Below are positions 1 through 12,324 of a stretch of DNA of 64,000 nt, one piece after another. The notes under the pieces were generated by a model. That model made no database searches, was not told the DNA's origin, and saw only the letters and a list, made by a program, of their open reading frames with translations. Numbering within the stretch: the first letter of the stretch is position 1; every line of letters starts with the position of its first letter. Both the position numbers and the translations under genes were made by a program. The DNA is from Plasmodium coatneyi (Eukaryota; Apicomplexa; Aconoidasida; Haemosporida; Plasmodiidae), in the NCBI RefSeq assembly GCF_001680005.1, contig NC_033568.1, positions 124,001-188,000 of the forward strand. Direction: 5' to 3'.

Positions 1-108
1 CTCCCTTCCCCTCCTCTTCCCTTTTGGTGGGGAAGGAAGTGAGGGTGAAGTTATTATAATCATCATTATTTATTATTATTCATTATTTATTATTGCTATT
101 ATTTATTA

Positions 109-756
109 TTATACCGGTTGATGTGTTCCTAGTCCTGCCCCTGGCTGCGGTACAGGTCTCGGTAGTGCCGCTGCTACTTTATACATTGCCTCGTACAATT
201 GTTGAGGAGTATATGTTCTATACCCCTTCTTAATTTCATCACATTCCCCTTCATTCTGTGTGGCGTTACATTGTTGTTGTACCTTCTCATATGCTATGGC
301 AATTTTCTGTAAATAAGTAGCATATCTTTCACAATTGACCTTAGCTGAATCATCATGCCCGTTCCATGACCCTTCACTTCCTAAGGAATAACTTCCGAGT
401 TGCTCCATTAGAGCGAATAACTTTTCTCCTGTTTTATTCTCTTCTATTTTATATTCCCCCGTGTGGAATAATGTATTTAATATTTTTGGTAATCCACTCA
501 TAAGTGTTCCAAATGAACTTTTATCGTCCAATTTTTCATATAGTATGCTTCCCATTAAGTAATATAGAAGATCACAACGTTCGTCGTCCGAAAATTCGGG
601 CTTAGTTATGCCGGATACACAACACCAAACACCTAAAACATCATCCAGGAAACTTTTATCATATTGTTCGTCCGACAGTGATGCTTCCACCATAACCTTG
701 TATCCACCTAAAACTTCCTTCACTTGACTGCAATAAAGTCTTCCTTCTTCCGCCAT
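109..756 (-). CDS. PIR/KIR-like variant antigen, partial at the left edge
   Basis: A 215-codon open frame shows the PIR pattern of spaced cysteines: WCCVSGI, then CDLLYYLMG (the counterpart of the family's C-x-x-FYYW-x-G block), then CERYATYLQKIAIAYEKVQQQC. The gene is not complete. No transmembrane segment occurs before the stop, and the frame ends at CCG|GTATAA (near base 114), which is a plausible splice donor, so a membrane exon and tail probably lie beyond base 1. The start is taken at ATG 756 (MAEEGRLY), and the usual short separate first exon was not found. The last residues contain VPQPGAG (133-153), proline- and glycine-rich and reminiscent of elastin. By family knowledge the product would be a red-cell surface or exported protein. 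Family membership is fairly sure; the gene model is not. Confidence 0.6.
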   Translation of the reverse strand: MAEEGRLYCSQVKEVLGGYKVMVEASLSDEQYDKSFLDDVLGVWCCVSGITKPEFSDDERCDLLYYLMGSILYEKLDDKSSFGTLMSGLPKILNTLFHTGEYKIEENKTGEKLFALMEQLGSYSLGSEGSWNGHDDSAKVNCERYATYLQKIAIAYEKVQQQCNATQNEGECDEIKKGYRTYTPQQLYEAMYKVAAALPRPVPQPGAGLGTHQPV

Positions 757-2396
757 GACTTTTACTCATATTATTCAAAGGTGAACTAATCAAAACTTTT
801 GCACTTTGTGCATATAACTGAGATAATGTATATACGTACTTCTCCATTTACTATAATATAGGGGAAATACCATGCGCATAGTATGTATGTATGTATATCC
901 TCACCGTGAATAAAGAAGAGTAGTCCCTTTACTAGTTACTTCTATTATTACTGCTGTTATTCTTTTATATGTGTTGTATATGTAATAAATTCATGTTCAG
1001 AAATTATTCATTCATTCATGCAAAAGAGATATGTATGAACATTTCGGAAAAATGGGAAAAAAAGGGCAAAGAATCAAAATTTTTCGTTTATTATTCATTC
1101 ATATATTTTAAATGTACTACTCCGTATGATTATTTAGGATACTACACTATTATTCATTCTTCCTATTTATCGTGTATATATATATATATATGAAGTGTGG
1201 AATTTTCTTCAGGATAATATTTACCATGCGCTATTCTTTATCCATATTTTATTATTATTGGAAGTGTTTTCAAAATATGATAACTTATGCAATGCACTTC
1301 ATACATAAAGAGTATTTCCCCACGGGGGGTGTATATCCATCCGGGTCCACTGGATAATGCGCATTTATGGAATATATGGGAGTGATAGAATATGGGAAAT
1401 TGTTTTTATTATATGTATTGTAGGAAATATTTTATATATATTCCTATTACAATATTTTTTTTGCAGTGCACGGCCCTTCTCCTTCCTTTACTTCTGTTTA
1501 TTACCATTCTAACAGTAATAATAATTCTTCTCATTTTTTTTTTCCATTCTCCTATCTATTCGCTTGATGTGAGTATGTTTACAAATAACTCATTTATGTA
1601 AGAAATATATACTACATTACCTGAGCTACGCACCTTTTCCCTTCTTTCAGTACATATTACATTTTTGCATATATATTCAGGTTCCCTTAATTTTACTTTT
1701 TTTTTTATGTTCCTCTTTTTTGTATTGTATGGAAGTGTATTCAAGTTTTTTTGTGTGTAAAGTCAATATATAAGTGAAGTGAAAGCAAGTAAAAAAAATG
1801 TACTTAAAAAAAAAAAGGAAAAGAAATTTTTTTTTTTTTTTTGTTCTTTCACTTTACTAATATATTGGTGAATTATTTTTACTTAACTGAGAGTGCTTGT
1901 ACATAATTTTCCACTTCATTTTGACATGTTGGTAAATTTTTATTGCGCAAGGTCCTACATGCTTATTTATTTTTTTTTTCCTTACAAGTATTTATGTTTA
2001 TGAATTTTTTTTTCTACTTTTTCTTCCTTTTCTTTTAAAATATATAAATGTTTTTTTTTTGTGAAGAGGCAAGCAATTTTTTTTCTTTTACTTATCCTTT
2101 CCTCTGTGGAACTACAAATACGTCAGTTAAAATGTGAAAAACGAATTGATAAAAAGAGGAAAGGAAAGAAAAGGGGAAACGGGAAAAGGGAAGTTAACAC
2201 ATTGCATAAACTACTTATAATTTGAATGGAGTATGAAGGAAGTAGGAAGGGCATGACATTACACATTTAATGGTACATTACATTTAATGGTGCTACATTT
2301 AGTGGTGTTACATTTAATGGTGCATTTAATGCTTCATTTAATGCTGCATTTAATGGTGCATGGAATGTTTCATGGAATGGTTCATGGAATGGTATC
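757..2396. other. AT-rich intergenic region
   Basis: No supportable gene. The open frames here follow poly-T or TATATA tracts. Bases 2270-2395 hold a short tandem series of the type ATTTAATGGTGC / GGAATGGTTCAT, just downstream of the KIR tail exon that ends at 2397. Confidence 0.6.
1755..1965 (+). repeat. Probable decayed copy of the SICAvar 3'-flank element
   Basis: The order of motifs GTCAATATA..AAGTG(G)AAGTGAAA, a T-run, then CATTTTGACaTGtTGGTAAATTTTTATTG matches the element downstream of the SICAvar genes at 18640 and 26090, with several differences. No SICA coding sequence remains next to it, so it looks like a relic. Confidence 0.4.
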
Positions 2397-3966
2397 TTAT
2401 ATACGACTATAACCAATATTATTTCGCCTATTTGGTGCCATATTTGTTCTTCCTCTTCTTCTGTTAGATGGAATTAGCCTACCATTAGAAATGGTAGAAT
2501 TGTCTGTTGTTGTGAACAAGTTTGTGGTTGAAGTGTCCGCTGTTGAATATAATGTTGTTGAGGTGTCTGTTGTTAAGGTGTCGTCGTCTTCTGTGGATGC
2601 ATCGAAGGTGCTTCTGGTAGATCTTTTTTTTCTGTTGCTGCTTCTTCCTCCTGCTTTATTCTTTCTAAAGGAATCATTTATCCAAGAAGGTAAAAGATTG
2701 TACTGAATGAATGAAGGAAGGATGGATGGAAATATGTCTACATATATATATATATATATGTCCATATATATGTATGTATATAGATATATAGGTACATATA
2801 TACATATGTATATGTATGTAGACATATTTCAAGTACATAGTGGTTTGGGTGGTGGTAATTATTATTTTGGTGGTGGTAATTATAATTATAATTATGTACT
2901 TATAATTATAACTGTTGTAATTATAATTTTAATGGTAATTGCACTTACTTTGTATAAAGAAAAAAGGATTAGTGGTAATGCCCCTATTCCTACTATGGAA
3001 GAGACAATAGGAGAGGCCGTTCCCGATCCGGTGGACACGGATAATGTTGCAGTTTCAGCTCCATCTTCCTTAGTTCCCACTCCATTGACTATTGCACATC
3101 CTGCTTCCGTTGAATGCTGTTTGCAATATGCTTCATAGGTAGTCTTGAATTTGGAACAATATGCACTAACGTTGGGATCACCACCACTATCACCTTTGAC
3201 CAACCACCTAGGACATTGTTCCTTCACTTGAGAGGCAGAAGGAATTTTAGGGGGAGTTGTTCGGACTGTAGTTTGGTAATAAGTATCGCAAGATTTATAA
3301 TACTTTTGTAATTGATCTCCTTTTGGTTCATAGTCCTGCTTAAGGTTGAATTTTGTTTTACTTTTATTAAAACCTTCTTTGCTATTATGATTGTTTAAGG
3401 GATCACATTTATTTTCACCAGGAATAGCCTTCAATTCCTGGTATATTTTATTTATAACATCCGAAATTGAACTTAATCCACATTCGTCAAATAACACGTA
3501 CCCCAACCAATAATAGAAATAATCGCAGATAGTAGTATTAACGGACAGTGATTGCTCCCCCTTCATTTTAGATACAAGGTTCCATGCGCGATGTATTGTG
3601 TCCAGCCATAATTTAAACTTAGAATATTCACCTAATTCCTTCAATGATGAATTGGCCAATTTGCCGCCACCCGAGAGCTGGGATCCCCCTTCATTCAACA
3701 TATCATAGATCCAACCTGAATATAGAACAGGTGTCCCTATTCCTTGCACCTATAAATGTAATTAATACGAATGCACATATGTACTTTCATATGTACATTC
3801 ATATGTACATTCATATGTGTATGTATATGACCTTTTTTCCCTTTTTTTTTTAATTAATTAAATTGTGTGCATAAAATTAAACATACACATATACACGATG
3901 TATGTATGTATATGTTCATATCATACATAATGAACTAATTCACAGTATTACATCATCGGGTGTCAT
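2397..3966 (-). CDS. KIR protein (PIR superfamily), LYSxWIY subgroup
   Basis: Three exons on the minus strand, all phase 0: 3952-3966 (MTPDD), 2949-3749, and 2397-2702, giving 373 residues. Exon 2 follows TTTATAG and ends at AAA|GTAAGT directly after the membrane segment (about residues 250-270, ending SLYK). Exon 3 starts YNLLPSW and is a Ser/Thr-rich tail with basic clusters ending in IGYSRI. Instead of the common LPS..Y..F opening this member begins GTPVLYSGWIYDML, a feature shared only with the KIR at 35502-36831. The block CDYFYYWLG and the cysteines around KYYKSC and CKQHSTEAGC fit the family. KIRs are expected on infected red cells. Exons 2 and 3 are firm; the five-codon exon 1 is inferred from splice signals and phase. 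Confidence 0.85.
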
Positions 3967-5368
3967 GATTTATGTGTGAATATTTCCTTTTGTTATTTAT
4001 ATGGTGAATGTACATTATAGAATTGTATGTTATACTTCCCATGTTTATATATTCATATGCATTCATATGTATTCAATATGTATTCATGCATAAAAATTCA
4101 TGCAAGAATTTATGCAGAAGAAAGAATATGTACAGGAATTTCCTTTCTGCGCAGGAGGAAGGAAAATTTTTGAGTGGGAGAAAAATTTTTTCATCGCAGG
4201 TTGTGCACTTTTTTTGTTTTTTTTCATTTGTTTTGCATGCTCAAATTGATGTTATTATTTAAAAGGGGGGGTGGTTGTTATTAAAATATTGTTAACGTAC
4301 ATATATTGTACACTTTATATATGTGCATAGAACACATTTCTACCCCTCCTCTTCCCTAAATATGCGTACATTCATTATTCATATTTATTGAAATACCTCA
4401 AATTTATTGGAGATAAGGTAACCATGCACATGATACATGAAACATGGAAGAAGGAAGGGAATGGAAGGGAGAAAAAAGCGATTTTTTTTTTTTTTTAACT
4501 GATTTATATTCACTCTTGTATCTGAAGACTTATGAAAGAAACAAAATAGAAACAATACAAGAACAAAAAATTTTTTTTGAAGTGCAAATATGCAAACACA
4601 TGCACATATGCATAACATTTGAAATGCTAAAACTGTATTTATAATTTTTTAATGCGCAAACATATATAATTGTATTTTTTAGAAGGTATAAAATCCTTTC
4701 ATTTCACACCGCTAGAAGAAGAAGAAGAGAGGGCGGAGCTGGGGGCGACACATATATAATGAGAGAGAAAAAAGTGCTCACATTCTTTTCTTTTTTTCCT
4801 CTCTTTTAGAAAAGTATGATTATTGACCGCCACTTTAACTTAATTTTTTATTGTGTGGAAACAATAACATAACATATAGTTAAATCAATTTTTTTTTTGT
4901 TCCTTTATTCTGTATTATGGCATCATCTATAATATATTATTTTTGTACATTCTAATAGTAAATTCTTTCTTCATTTTAAAATATATATGTACACACACAC
5001 ACTAATAACATAATAATAACTAATCCCATATATGCGCCCACAGAGCAACTTCACAAACAATTCCATATACACATTTTATGCAAAAAGAAAGAAGTATTTA
5101 TATAATGCAATATGTACATATATATAAAAGAAAAATATTCTCACAATTTTAGAATTTAATGAAATATGTATATATATGAAGGAAAAATATTGTCACAATT
5201 TTAGAATTTTATTAAATTAAAGAAAAAAAAAAAAAAAAAGAAGAGCAAGAGCAAAAACAAAATAAAAAAAGAAGGAAACAAAAACAAACAAAGAACAGGA
5301 GAAGCCATGACAGAAAATGTGTGTGTGTGGTGTATGTACATGGTAACTTTTATTAAGGATGTTACATG
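3967..5368. other. Intergenic region with an orphan 5'-flank of the two-exon family
   Basis: No gene seen. Bases about 4660-5306 resemble the region upstream of the two-exon membrane-protein genes at 11138, 31506 and 33609: a TTTTAAAATATATATGTACACACACAC stretch, then an A-rich leader of the AAGAGCAAGAGCAAAA type running up to an ATG (5307). The exon that should follow is absent and a KIR tail exon lies there instead. Confidence 0.45.
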
Positions 5369-6832
5369 TTACATTCTCCCATAACTAATATTTCTTGACG
5401 TCTGCTTCTGTGGCCTTTGCCTCTGTCGTCTTTGTCTTTGTTGGCTATGTTCTGGACGTTGTTGTTCACTTCTATTATTATTATTATTTGCTCCTTTTTG
5501 GGAAGATTTCCCATTATATATGGTAGATGCTTCATCTGTTGTCGAATCTGCTATTGTTGTGGAGCCACCAATTGTGGAACCAATTGTTGACAACTCGGTG
5601 GAAGTGTTATTTGTTAATGTGTCGAAGTTACGTCTGATGGCGGATCTTTTCCCTCTACCTCTGCCGCTTCCTTTAAAATGACTACGTAACCAATCAGGGA
5701 GAATATAATACTAAAAATAAAAGGAAAGTAATGTAAATGGGAAGGAGGTGGGGAAAGGTGTATTACATATATACATATATATTTATGTGTATACGTATAC
5801 ATATATACGTACATATATATGTATGGACATATATGTGTATATATATATATAGCTCTATTATAATTGTTGTAATTGTTCGTAATTGTAGTTATTACTTTGT
5901 ACAAAAAGAATGCAGCAATTGTTGGTAATCCTACTGTGGCGACCAATGCAGAAGGAACTGCAATGGAAGCAGTACCAGTTCCTTCGACAGCGGAGTCCGC
6001 TGTGTGTATTTTTGTTTCTCCTTGCTCTGTTAATATACAATCCAATTGTAATTCATTTTGAGTGTCGTAATTCTGAAATAATTCCTTGAACTCGTTATAC
6101 CACTCTTTATTCCAGTTGTTTGTGCACTTTTCCTTCACTTTCACATAGGCCTTTTTTATATTGTCCAAATATGTATGGTACGCTTGATAGCACTTTTTCT
6201 TTACTCCTTCCGTTTCTAATTGTTGTTTTATAGTACCTTCGTCTTTTTTATAGTCGTATAATTTCTTCAGCGCCTGGAATACTTCCTTGTCGTTATAGGA
6301 ATATATGAACTCACACTTGTGTTTAGCTACATTAACCTTCATTCTATTCCTACACGCATTCATAGCTGTACCGAACTCGAAATTTTTCAATTTATTGGAT
6401 AATATTTCCCCTATCCAATAATAAAGGGCATCACACCATTTCTTTCTTTCAACTGTGTCCCCTCCCATTTTGTATACGTAGCACCATCCTTTTTTAATCT
6501 TATTAATATCATCCTTAATTTCTGGAAAGTCCCCTAAGCCTTCCCCTATTTTTTCCACTTCCTCTTGACCATTACATTCATCCTGGCTTGTATTGAACTT
6601 ACTATAGAAATCTGTATATGAAGGCAAATTCTTCAAATCATTCTCCTACAAAAAAATATAGGGAACAAAATAGATGTATGTGTATATATATGTTCGTCAT
6701 CCAATGTACAACACTGTACATAAAGTACTGTATGTTTAGTATACAATTATTCACACTGAATAATAGAAGAAAGGAAAGAATGGGGGAGTTGGGGTGTGAA
6801 CGAACCGTTAATATTGCATCGTCAGGCTCCAT
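5369..6832 (-). CDS. KIR protein (PIR superfamily)
   Basis: Three phase-0 exons: 6806-6832 (MEPDDAILT), 5896-6645 and 5369-5710, for 372 residues. Exon 1 ends ATTAACG|GTTCGT, a donor with an unusual T at +3 seen again in other KIRs here. Exon 2 carries the classical opening LPSYTDFYSKF, then CYVYKMGG, CDALYYWIGEIL, a CEFIYSYNDKEVFQALKKLYDY block and CYQAYHTYLDNIKKAYVKVKEKC. The membrane segment is about residues 232-258, ending FFLYK|GTAATA. Exon 3 starts YYILPDWLRSHFKG, followed by an Arg-rich patch and a Ser/Thr-rich tail ending NISYGRM. The closest relative in the window is the KIR at 40826-42216. The product is expected at the host-cell surface. Exon 1 is the least certain part. Confidence 0.88.
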
Positions 6833-6959
6833 TTCGTTCACATATGTACATTTTTGTATGTAAGTAATAAGTTCATGTTAGAATATGTGCTTATGTCCTT
6901 ATGGTACCTATGTACACATATATATATATGTAGAATGTGTTCTACATGTGCATGTACAA

Positions 6960-7115
6960 ATTTTCTTTGCATAGATATTTTTTGCATAGAAATTTTTTTG
7001 CACAAAAATTTTTCTTTTTGTATAAAAATTCTTTTTGTATAAAAATTCTTTTTGTATAGAAAATTTTTTTGTATAAAAATTTTTTTTGTACAAAATTTTT
7101 TTTCCCTCCTTTCGG
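6960..7115. repeat. Short AT-rich tandem repeat
   Basis: Units of roughly 17 bases around TTTTTGTATAAAAATTC repeat about eight times with drift. Several overlapping open frames of Lys, Phe and Tyr residues are by-products of it. Confidence 0.8.
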
Positions 7116-7523
7116 AACAATATTTTTCGGGAGGTACATTTTTTGGAGTTCTAGATTATTCGCCTTTTTATATGTGCATATTTATTCACATTTAGTAAAT
7201 GGAGAGCGTGTACATTTTTATGGAATACATGGGAAGAACATAATACAAAGAAATTACATATATATATATAAAAAAAAAAAAAAAAAAAGAATGAACACAT
7301 CTTCGTAATCCTATTTTTTTTACATTAAACGATTCTCCTTCTCCGTTATTATGATTGTACAGTAATACTATTTTTTTTTTCCTTCTTTCAATTTTGACAA
7401 TTATTACTATATATAACTCATTCATATAATATATATATATGTATATATGTGCATTCGGTCATTTGAGCTATCTGTTTACCTTCTTCTCTTTCCTTCCTTC
7501 CTCATTTCTTCTTATTCTTTCTT

Positions 7524-7561
<38 letters not shown>

Positions 7562-8396
7562 ACAAAATACTCTATTATTTCACAGGGTGAACACGTTTCT
7601 TTTTTTTCCTTTTTTCCTTCAAATACAATAAAATACTCTATATTTCACACGGGTGAACACCTTTCTTTTTTTTTTTTTCCTTCTTTTTTTTACTTTTCCT
7701 TCTTCTCTCATTTCATAATAGTGTGAAACGTGTTCCAAAGGTTCAACATTTTTTTATGACTGTATATATATATTTATAACATACGCTTTTGGTAATGTTC
7801 TCTGTTGGATTATTAAGGAACACATCATGAAATAAAACAGATTGAGAAAACACATAGGAAGAAGGGGGCGCATATTACATACTTTCTCCCCACTTATTTA
7901 CTCGAAATATGAATTAAATAAATTTAACATCCCAGATTTCAATGACCATGCGTTCCCCAGTTTTCCATTTGAGTAACTCATAAAATTTCTGCTCCATTCA
8001 GCTCTACAATGTAGGAACTGTCCCTGGGGAAGTATATAATTACATATTACAGAATAATGGAATGGGGGATATGTGCATGTATAGAATAATCCTTGCTAAT
8101 TTGTCAAGTAGAAGTGGAAGGAAAGGGAAGTGCAAGGAAGGAAAAAAATGTGTCTAAGGAAGAAATGTAGGAATGGGATCTAAGGAAAGAACGAATAAGG
8201 AAGGAAGAGAGAACTAATAAGGAAAAAAGGAAGGAAGAAAAGGAAAGAAAGAAGGAATATGAAGGTAAGAAGGAATATGAAGGAAAGAAGGAATAAGAAG
8301 GAATAAGAAGGAAAAGAAGGAATAAGGAGGAAAAAGGAGGAATAAAAACGAAGGAAAGAAGGAAACTAAGGAAAGAAAGAATGAAAAGGAAGAAAA

Positions 8397-8530
8397 AAGA
8401 AGGAAAAATGTCTCTTTTTTTTTCCTGCACTGCATATAAATTGTGTTCACTGTGTTATTTATGCGTCCCCCCTCTACGGGGAAGCGGGCACACACGCATT
8501 CAACATTCCAATGTGTTACGTACAATTGTG
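8397..8530 (-). other. Conserved KIR 3'-flank element
   Basis: Sequence just downstream of the KIR stop matches that at 19045-19190 and 37515-37618: a T-run, CTGCATATAAATTGTG, TTATTTATGCGTC, a C-run/G-run pair, CACTCATTCAACATTCCAA, then GTGTTACATG. The C/G pair forms a hairpin that is near perfect in the other copies and weaker here. It is probably a 3'-UTR or processing element; that role is inferred only from position and conservation. Confidence 0.6.
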
Positions 8531-10010
8531 TTACATGTTCCCATAACCTATATTATTCCGGTAACCGCTCGTACTATTATTTCCTCCTCTTTCCCTTTCT
8601 CTGATCGCCTGTCTTCTGTGCGCAGCAGGAGAACGTTGTGTGGTGGAATGTTCTGTTGGACCTATTGTTGTGCTGTCGTCCGTTGAAGCGTATGTTGAGC
8701 TGTTTTCTGTGAGTGTATCGAGGTCCCGTTGGATTGTTGATCTTCTCTTTCTTGTGTTGCTTCTTCCTCCATTTCCAGAAGTGTGGTTACCAAACCAAGA
8801 AGACCATGGTTTATACTGAAGGGAAAGAAGGTTGTTCAGTATGGAAGGAACGAAGGATTTTAGGGGTGGAAGGACCATACTTCCTAAGGGAAGGTGGGTT
8901 GTTAAATGATTCAATTTTTTTATTTTTAAAATTTTTGGATGCTTACTTTGTATAATAGGAAGGGAAAAGCCGTCGCTGCTAAGGTGCCAAAGATAGAAGA
9001 GATGGAAGAGGTGGTGGTGGCGGAACGAACAGCTTGACTTACGGCTTCGTCTTTTTCTTTGGTGGCTGCTGTTTGTGCTTTAGTGAGTGCTGCCTGTGTT
9101 TTCTCCTCCAGTTGTAATACGCGCTCCCGTTCGGCCTCTAATTTCTGATTAACGGAGGAATATTGCGTATCATCCTTTAGGGTAGCTGCTTCTGTACAAT
9201 ACAAATTTAACGCTTCCGCTAAATCACAATGTACCCCATACTTAGTATGGAAGTCTTTACAATATGAATTACTATCCTTTTCTTCCTTATTTGGGCAATT
9301 CTTCCTCATGATAATACATGCTGAAGCAATTCCGTTGAGGTAATTGGACAACTCGTCTTCACAGTTGAGCCCATTCTTCATTAACCACTTGTTTATTTTC
9401 ACATGGTCGTAGTAATAATCGAATATTGTTTTCATGTGGCTAACAAGTGTTTCCTTAGCATCGCTGAATTTGGTTCTACATTTCTCCTTATAAGTAATTC
9501 CGTTCAGCCCTTGGTAAATTTCATCCAAAAGTTTCGACAATTTTTTATCACCTAAATCCTTCCCATATTTATCTCCCAACCAATGATAAAAGAATTCACA
9601 GGGTGTATTTTTATCATCATCGGACTGCGATGGCGATGTCCACTCCTGTTTCTTCTTGCATGCGTAACAATAGGCCTTTGTGATAGGCCCCTCTTGATCC
9701 TTAAGTCTGCTATAATCATTTAATTTACTCCTCAACTGTCCTACCTCCCCTGTGGGTTCGATTTTATTAGGACAATTTTCGTACCCATTATTCTCATCAA
9801 ACTTATCATAGTAATCGGTCTTGGAAGGTAGTTTATCCAACTCGGGCGCCTACAAAAATGTAATTTAAAAGAAATATATGTACAACCGTACATTCCCCCT
9901 ATATCGCGCATGAAGTGTATTATATGTGCACCACATACTTATATTTATCCAATTTTAAGGAGTAAAATAGAAGAAGAGAACAACAAACCAACCTTTGATG
10001 GTTCTGGCAT
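8531..10010 (-). CDS. KIR protein with coiled-coil stalk
   Basis: Exons 9993-10010 (MPEPSK), 8947-9849 and 8531-8815, all phase 0, encode 401 residues. The ectodomain begins LPSKTDYYDKF and has AYCYACKKK, PCEFFYHWLGDKYGKDL and LNCEDELSNYLNGIASACIIMRKNC. Residues about 220-275 (QKLEAERERVLQLEEKTQAALTKA region) are a charged heptad-like helix forming a stalk before the membrane segment, which ends FLLYK|GTAAGC. Exon 3 opens YKPWSSWFGNHTSG and ends IGYGNM. The same tail and stalk combination occurs in the KIRs at 37619 and 57112. The donor of exon 1 is GTTGGT. The gene is head-to-head with the two-exon membrane gene at 11138. Identification of the family is secure; surface location is inferred from the family. 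Confidence 0.88.
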
Positions 10011-11137
10011 GTTGTTTTTCGTTGTTGTATATATGTTATATGAATTTTATATGTTAAGAAATTGTATTGTTGTTCATATAAGTACATCCAGTATGGGGGA
10101 ATTGTTATATGCTAAAATTCTTTCTCTGCATCTTTTATGGTTGTGAATGTGAATGTGGAATTTTCACTTCTTGTTTCTTCAATAATAATAATATATATAT
10201 TCCTTAATTCCTTGAACAATAGTAATATACCACATACACAAATGTGTACATCAAAATCATTACCTATGTACATTACATATGTACATATATATAATTAAGG
10301 TAAAAAAATATATAAAGAATTAAGCCCAAAAGAAAAAAAAAAGTACTCCTCCTAATTTTTTTTTAATGCATATATATATATTTTATACAGTTCATCTACA
10401 TGCCTATGTGCAGTTCTTATATATATATGTATAAGGAGTTACGTTGCATCCTTCCTTTCCCTTCCCCTTTCCTGAATGTGTATATTCATAAATATACTGT
10501 GAAGAGGGTAAATTTATATGAAATGAAAAAAAGCGTACGTAATAATACAAAGGATATTTGCATTAATTATGCATACAAGGGAGAAATATATGCATCCTTA
10601 TAGTATATGCTTGACAGTACATCCTCCCCTCTTCCCTTCTGTTTATGTGATTGTTCAGTAATAATAAATTGTTTTTTTCTCTCCTTTTCTTTTTTTTTTT
10701 TTAACATTATCTCCCCCCCAAAAGAAAAAAAAAAAAAAAAAACGGGTAGTAATTTTTTAGTGTATACATGTATAAAAATTTCACTGCTAAAAATGTGCAG
10801 ATAATTCGCACCTACTACAATGTTAGGAAGGGTGCGACATATATAATTTGAAAGGGGTGTGTGGGTGGAAAAAAGGTTGTTAGGGGTGTTATTTCTTTTT
10901 TCCTCATAAAGGGAATATGATTATTAAGGATGTTAATTGATAAATTGTATAGAATAGAACTAAGAGCCATATCGTTTTTATTTCAAATTATCACATAACT
11001 TTGGCATTAATTACTATTATGTACATTTTAATTACTTCCTTCCTTTAAAAATATATATTTGTACACACACTCAAAAAAGAAAAAAAAAAGAAGCAAACAA
11101 ATAAAAAAAAGAAGAAAAAATAAAAGAAGCAAGCAAA
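10011..11137. promoter_or_regulatory. Divergent intergenic region between a KIR and a two-exon gene
   Basis: No gene. Bases 10160-10225 (TTCTTGTTTCTTCAATAATAA) recur upstream of the KIR at 26571 (28400-28460). Bases 10345-10447 are nearly identical to 40187-40322. Bases 10740-11137 are highly similar to 31017-31505 upstream of the paralogous two-exon gene, down to the CATAA...TTAATTACTTCCTTCC and TTTGTACACACACTC motifs. Shared flanks on both sides suggest promoters duplicated together with their genes. Confidence 0.55.
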
Positions 11138-12324
11138 ATGGCACCATTCCCTGCTAAAGTCCTAATTTTTTGTTTGATACTCTACCTCTGGAAATATCCT
11201 AAGCACCACCACTACGTAAGATTATAAGAACTACATTCTTGGAATTCGCACATACATTTATTATAACTAACTTCTATTGTCCTTATTAAAAATATAAAAA
11301 GAAAAGGAAGAAAAAAAAAAAATTTTCCACCACCATAACAACCCTTCCTTCCACACTACCACCCCTAACACGACCTTCCTTCCACCTACCACCCGTAAGA
11401 ACCCTTCACTTTCTTTCTCTTTTCGTTTTTTAGGTCTGTGCATTAAGCACATCAAAAAAAGGAAGTTCCGGTGTGGAAGCCGATCAGGGGAATGAAAGAA
11501 GTACCACCTTTGGTGGAGGTGTAAAAACATCACTAACACAAAAATCTGTTGTAATAACACTAAAATCCAAGTGGAGTGATGATGATGGTACATCAAACAA
11601 CAACAACGATGACGACGTCCTTTTACAGAAGGAAAGAATAGACGCTTCCTTTGATGAGAACGATAAAAAATTATTTCACCGATTGCATGCAACAAGAAGT
11701 GGTAATAATGTTAAAAATGAACGCCCCAAAATGGATAATGATGGTGCTTCCTATCACCCCTTTTGTAAGAATCGCCGCCATTGCGGTTCAATAAAACGCT
11801 CTTTGGACAGTACATGCTCCTCTATGGACAGCAATTCCATGGAAAGTGTTACTTCCCTATCAACAAACAACAGTAGCAGTAGCAGCGGAAACAGTTCTTC
11901 CATGGACAGCCTCTTTGAGGAGCGAAGTGATGAATATCATTATGATGATTATTCAACAACATCATATAGAATAAATAAAGCACAAAAAAATGAAAGAAGA
12001 ATAGGGGCATTCCATCCCCCAGGGGTATTCCAAAACATGAACATTCGACCTAGGGGATTTTTTAATAAACTATTGTATGCTATAAAAAGAAGATTATGGA
12101 CAAGAAAAGGGGGAGCATTCCTGTCACCGTTCTTGTCATCACCTCTCGTATTGACACTTTCCGTGTTGTATTTTTTAGCTTTGTGTTGTGTTGGTTTAAT
12201 TGTTGCACTTTCTATGGGTGCTACACCACCACCATACTCGTGGTCTCTTTGTGGTTTTGCCATTGTTGCTCTTATGGTATGTATACTTTTCAGCGTAAAA
12301 TTAGGTACAAATTGGAACGCTTAA
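11138..12324 (+). CDS. Two-exon membrane protein, unknown function (family member 1)
   Basis: Exon 1 is 11138-11215 (MAPFPAKVLIFCLILYLWKY then PKHHHY), hydrophobic and ending in a His cluster at CACTAC|GTAAG. Exon 2 is 11434-12324 after TTTTTTAG and starts VCALSTSKKG. The product has 322 residues. The middle is polar, with Asn/Asp runs, TFGGGVKT, LKSKWSDDDG and Ser-rich CSSMDS repeats. Near the C-terminus two hydrophobic segments (about residues 245-270 and 280-305) flank PPPYSW, and the end is KLGTNWNA. A short hydrophobic first exon plus one long exon is typical of Plasmodium exported proteins, but I found no clear RxLx[EDQ] export motif after it. Its paralogue at 31506-32672 is very similar. 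I do not recognise a named family; the function is unknown. Confidence 0.85.

Larger units (their letters stand above)
6833..8530. other. Intergenic region, repeat-rich
   Basis: No gene seen. It contains the TTTTTGTATAAAAATTC-type tandem repeat (6960-7115), long T-runs (7525-7552, 7660-7690), and the GGAAGAAAGGAATAA purine tract (8105-8405) that leads into the KIR 3'-flank element before the gene ending at 8531. Confidence 0.7.

Noticed and set aside
7439..7726. 95-codon Phe/Ser-rich frame
   Set aside because: Follows T-runs and short pyrimidine repeats; no domain, no splice context.
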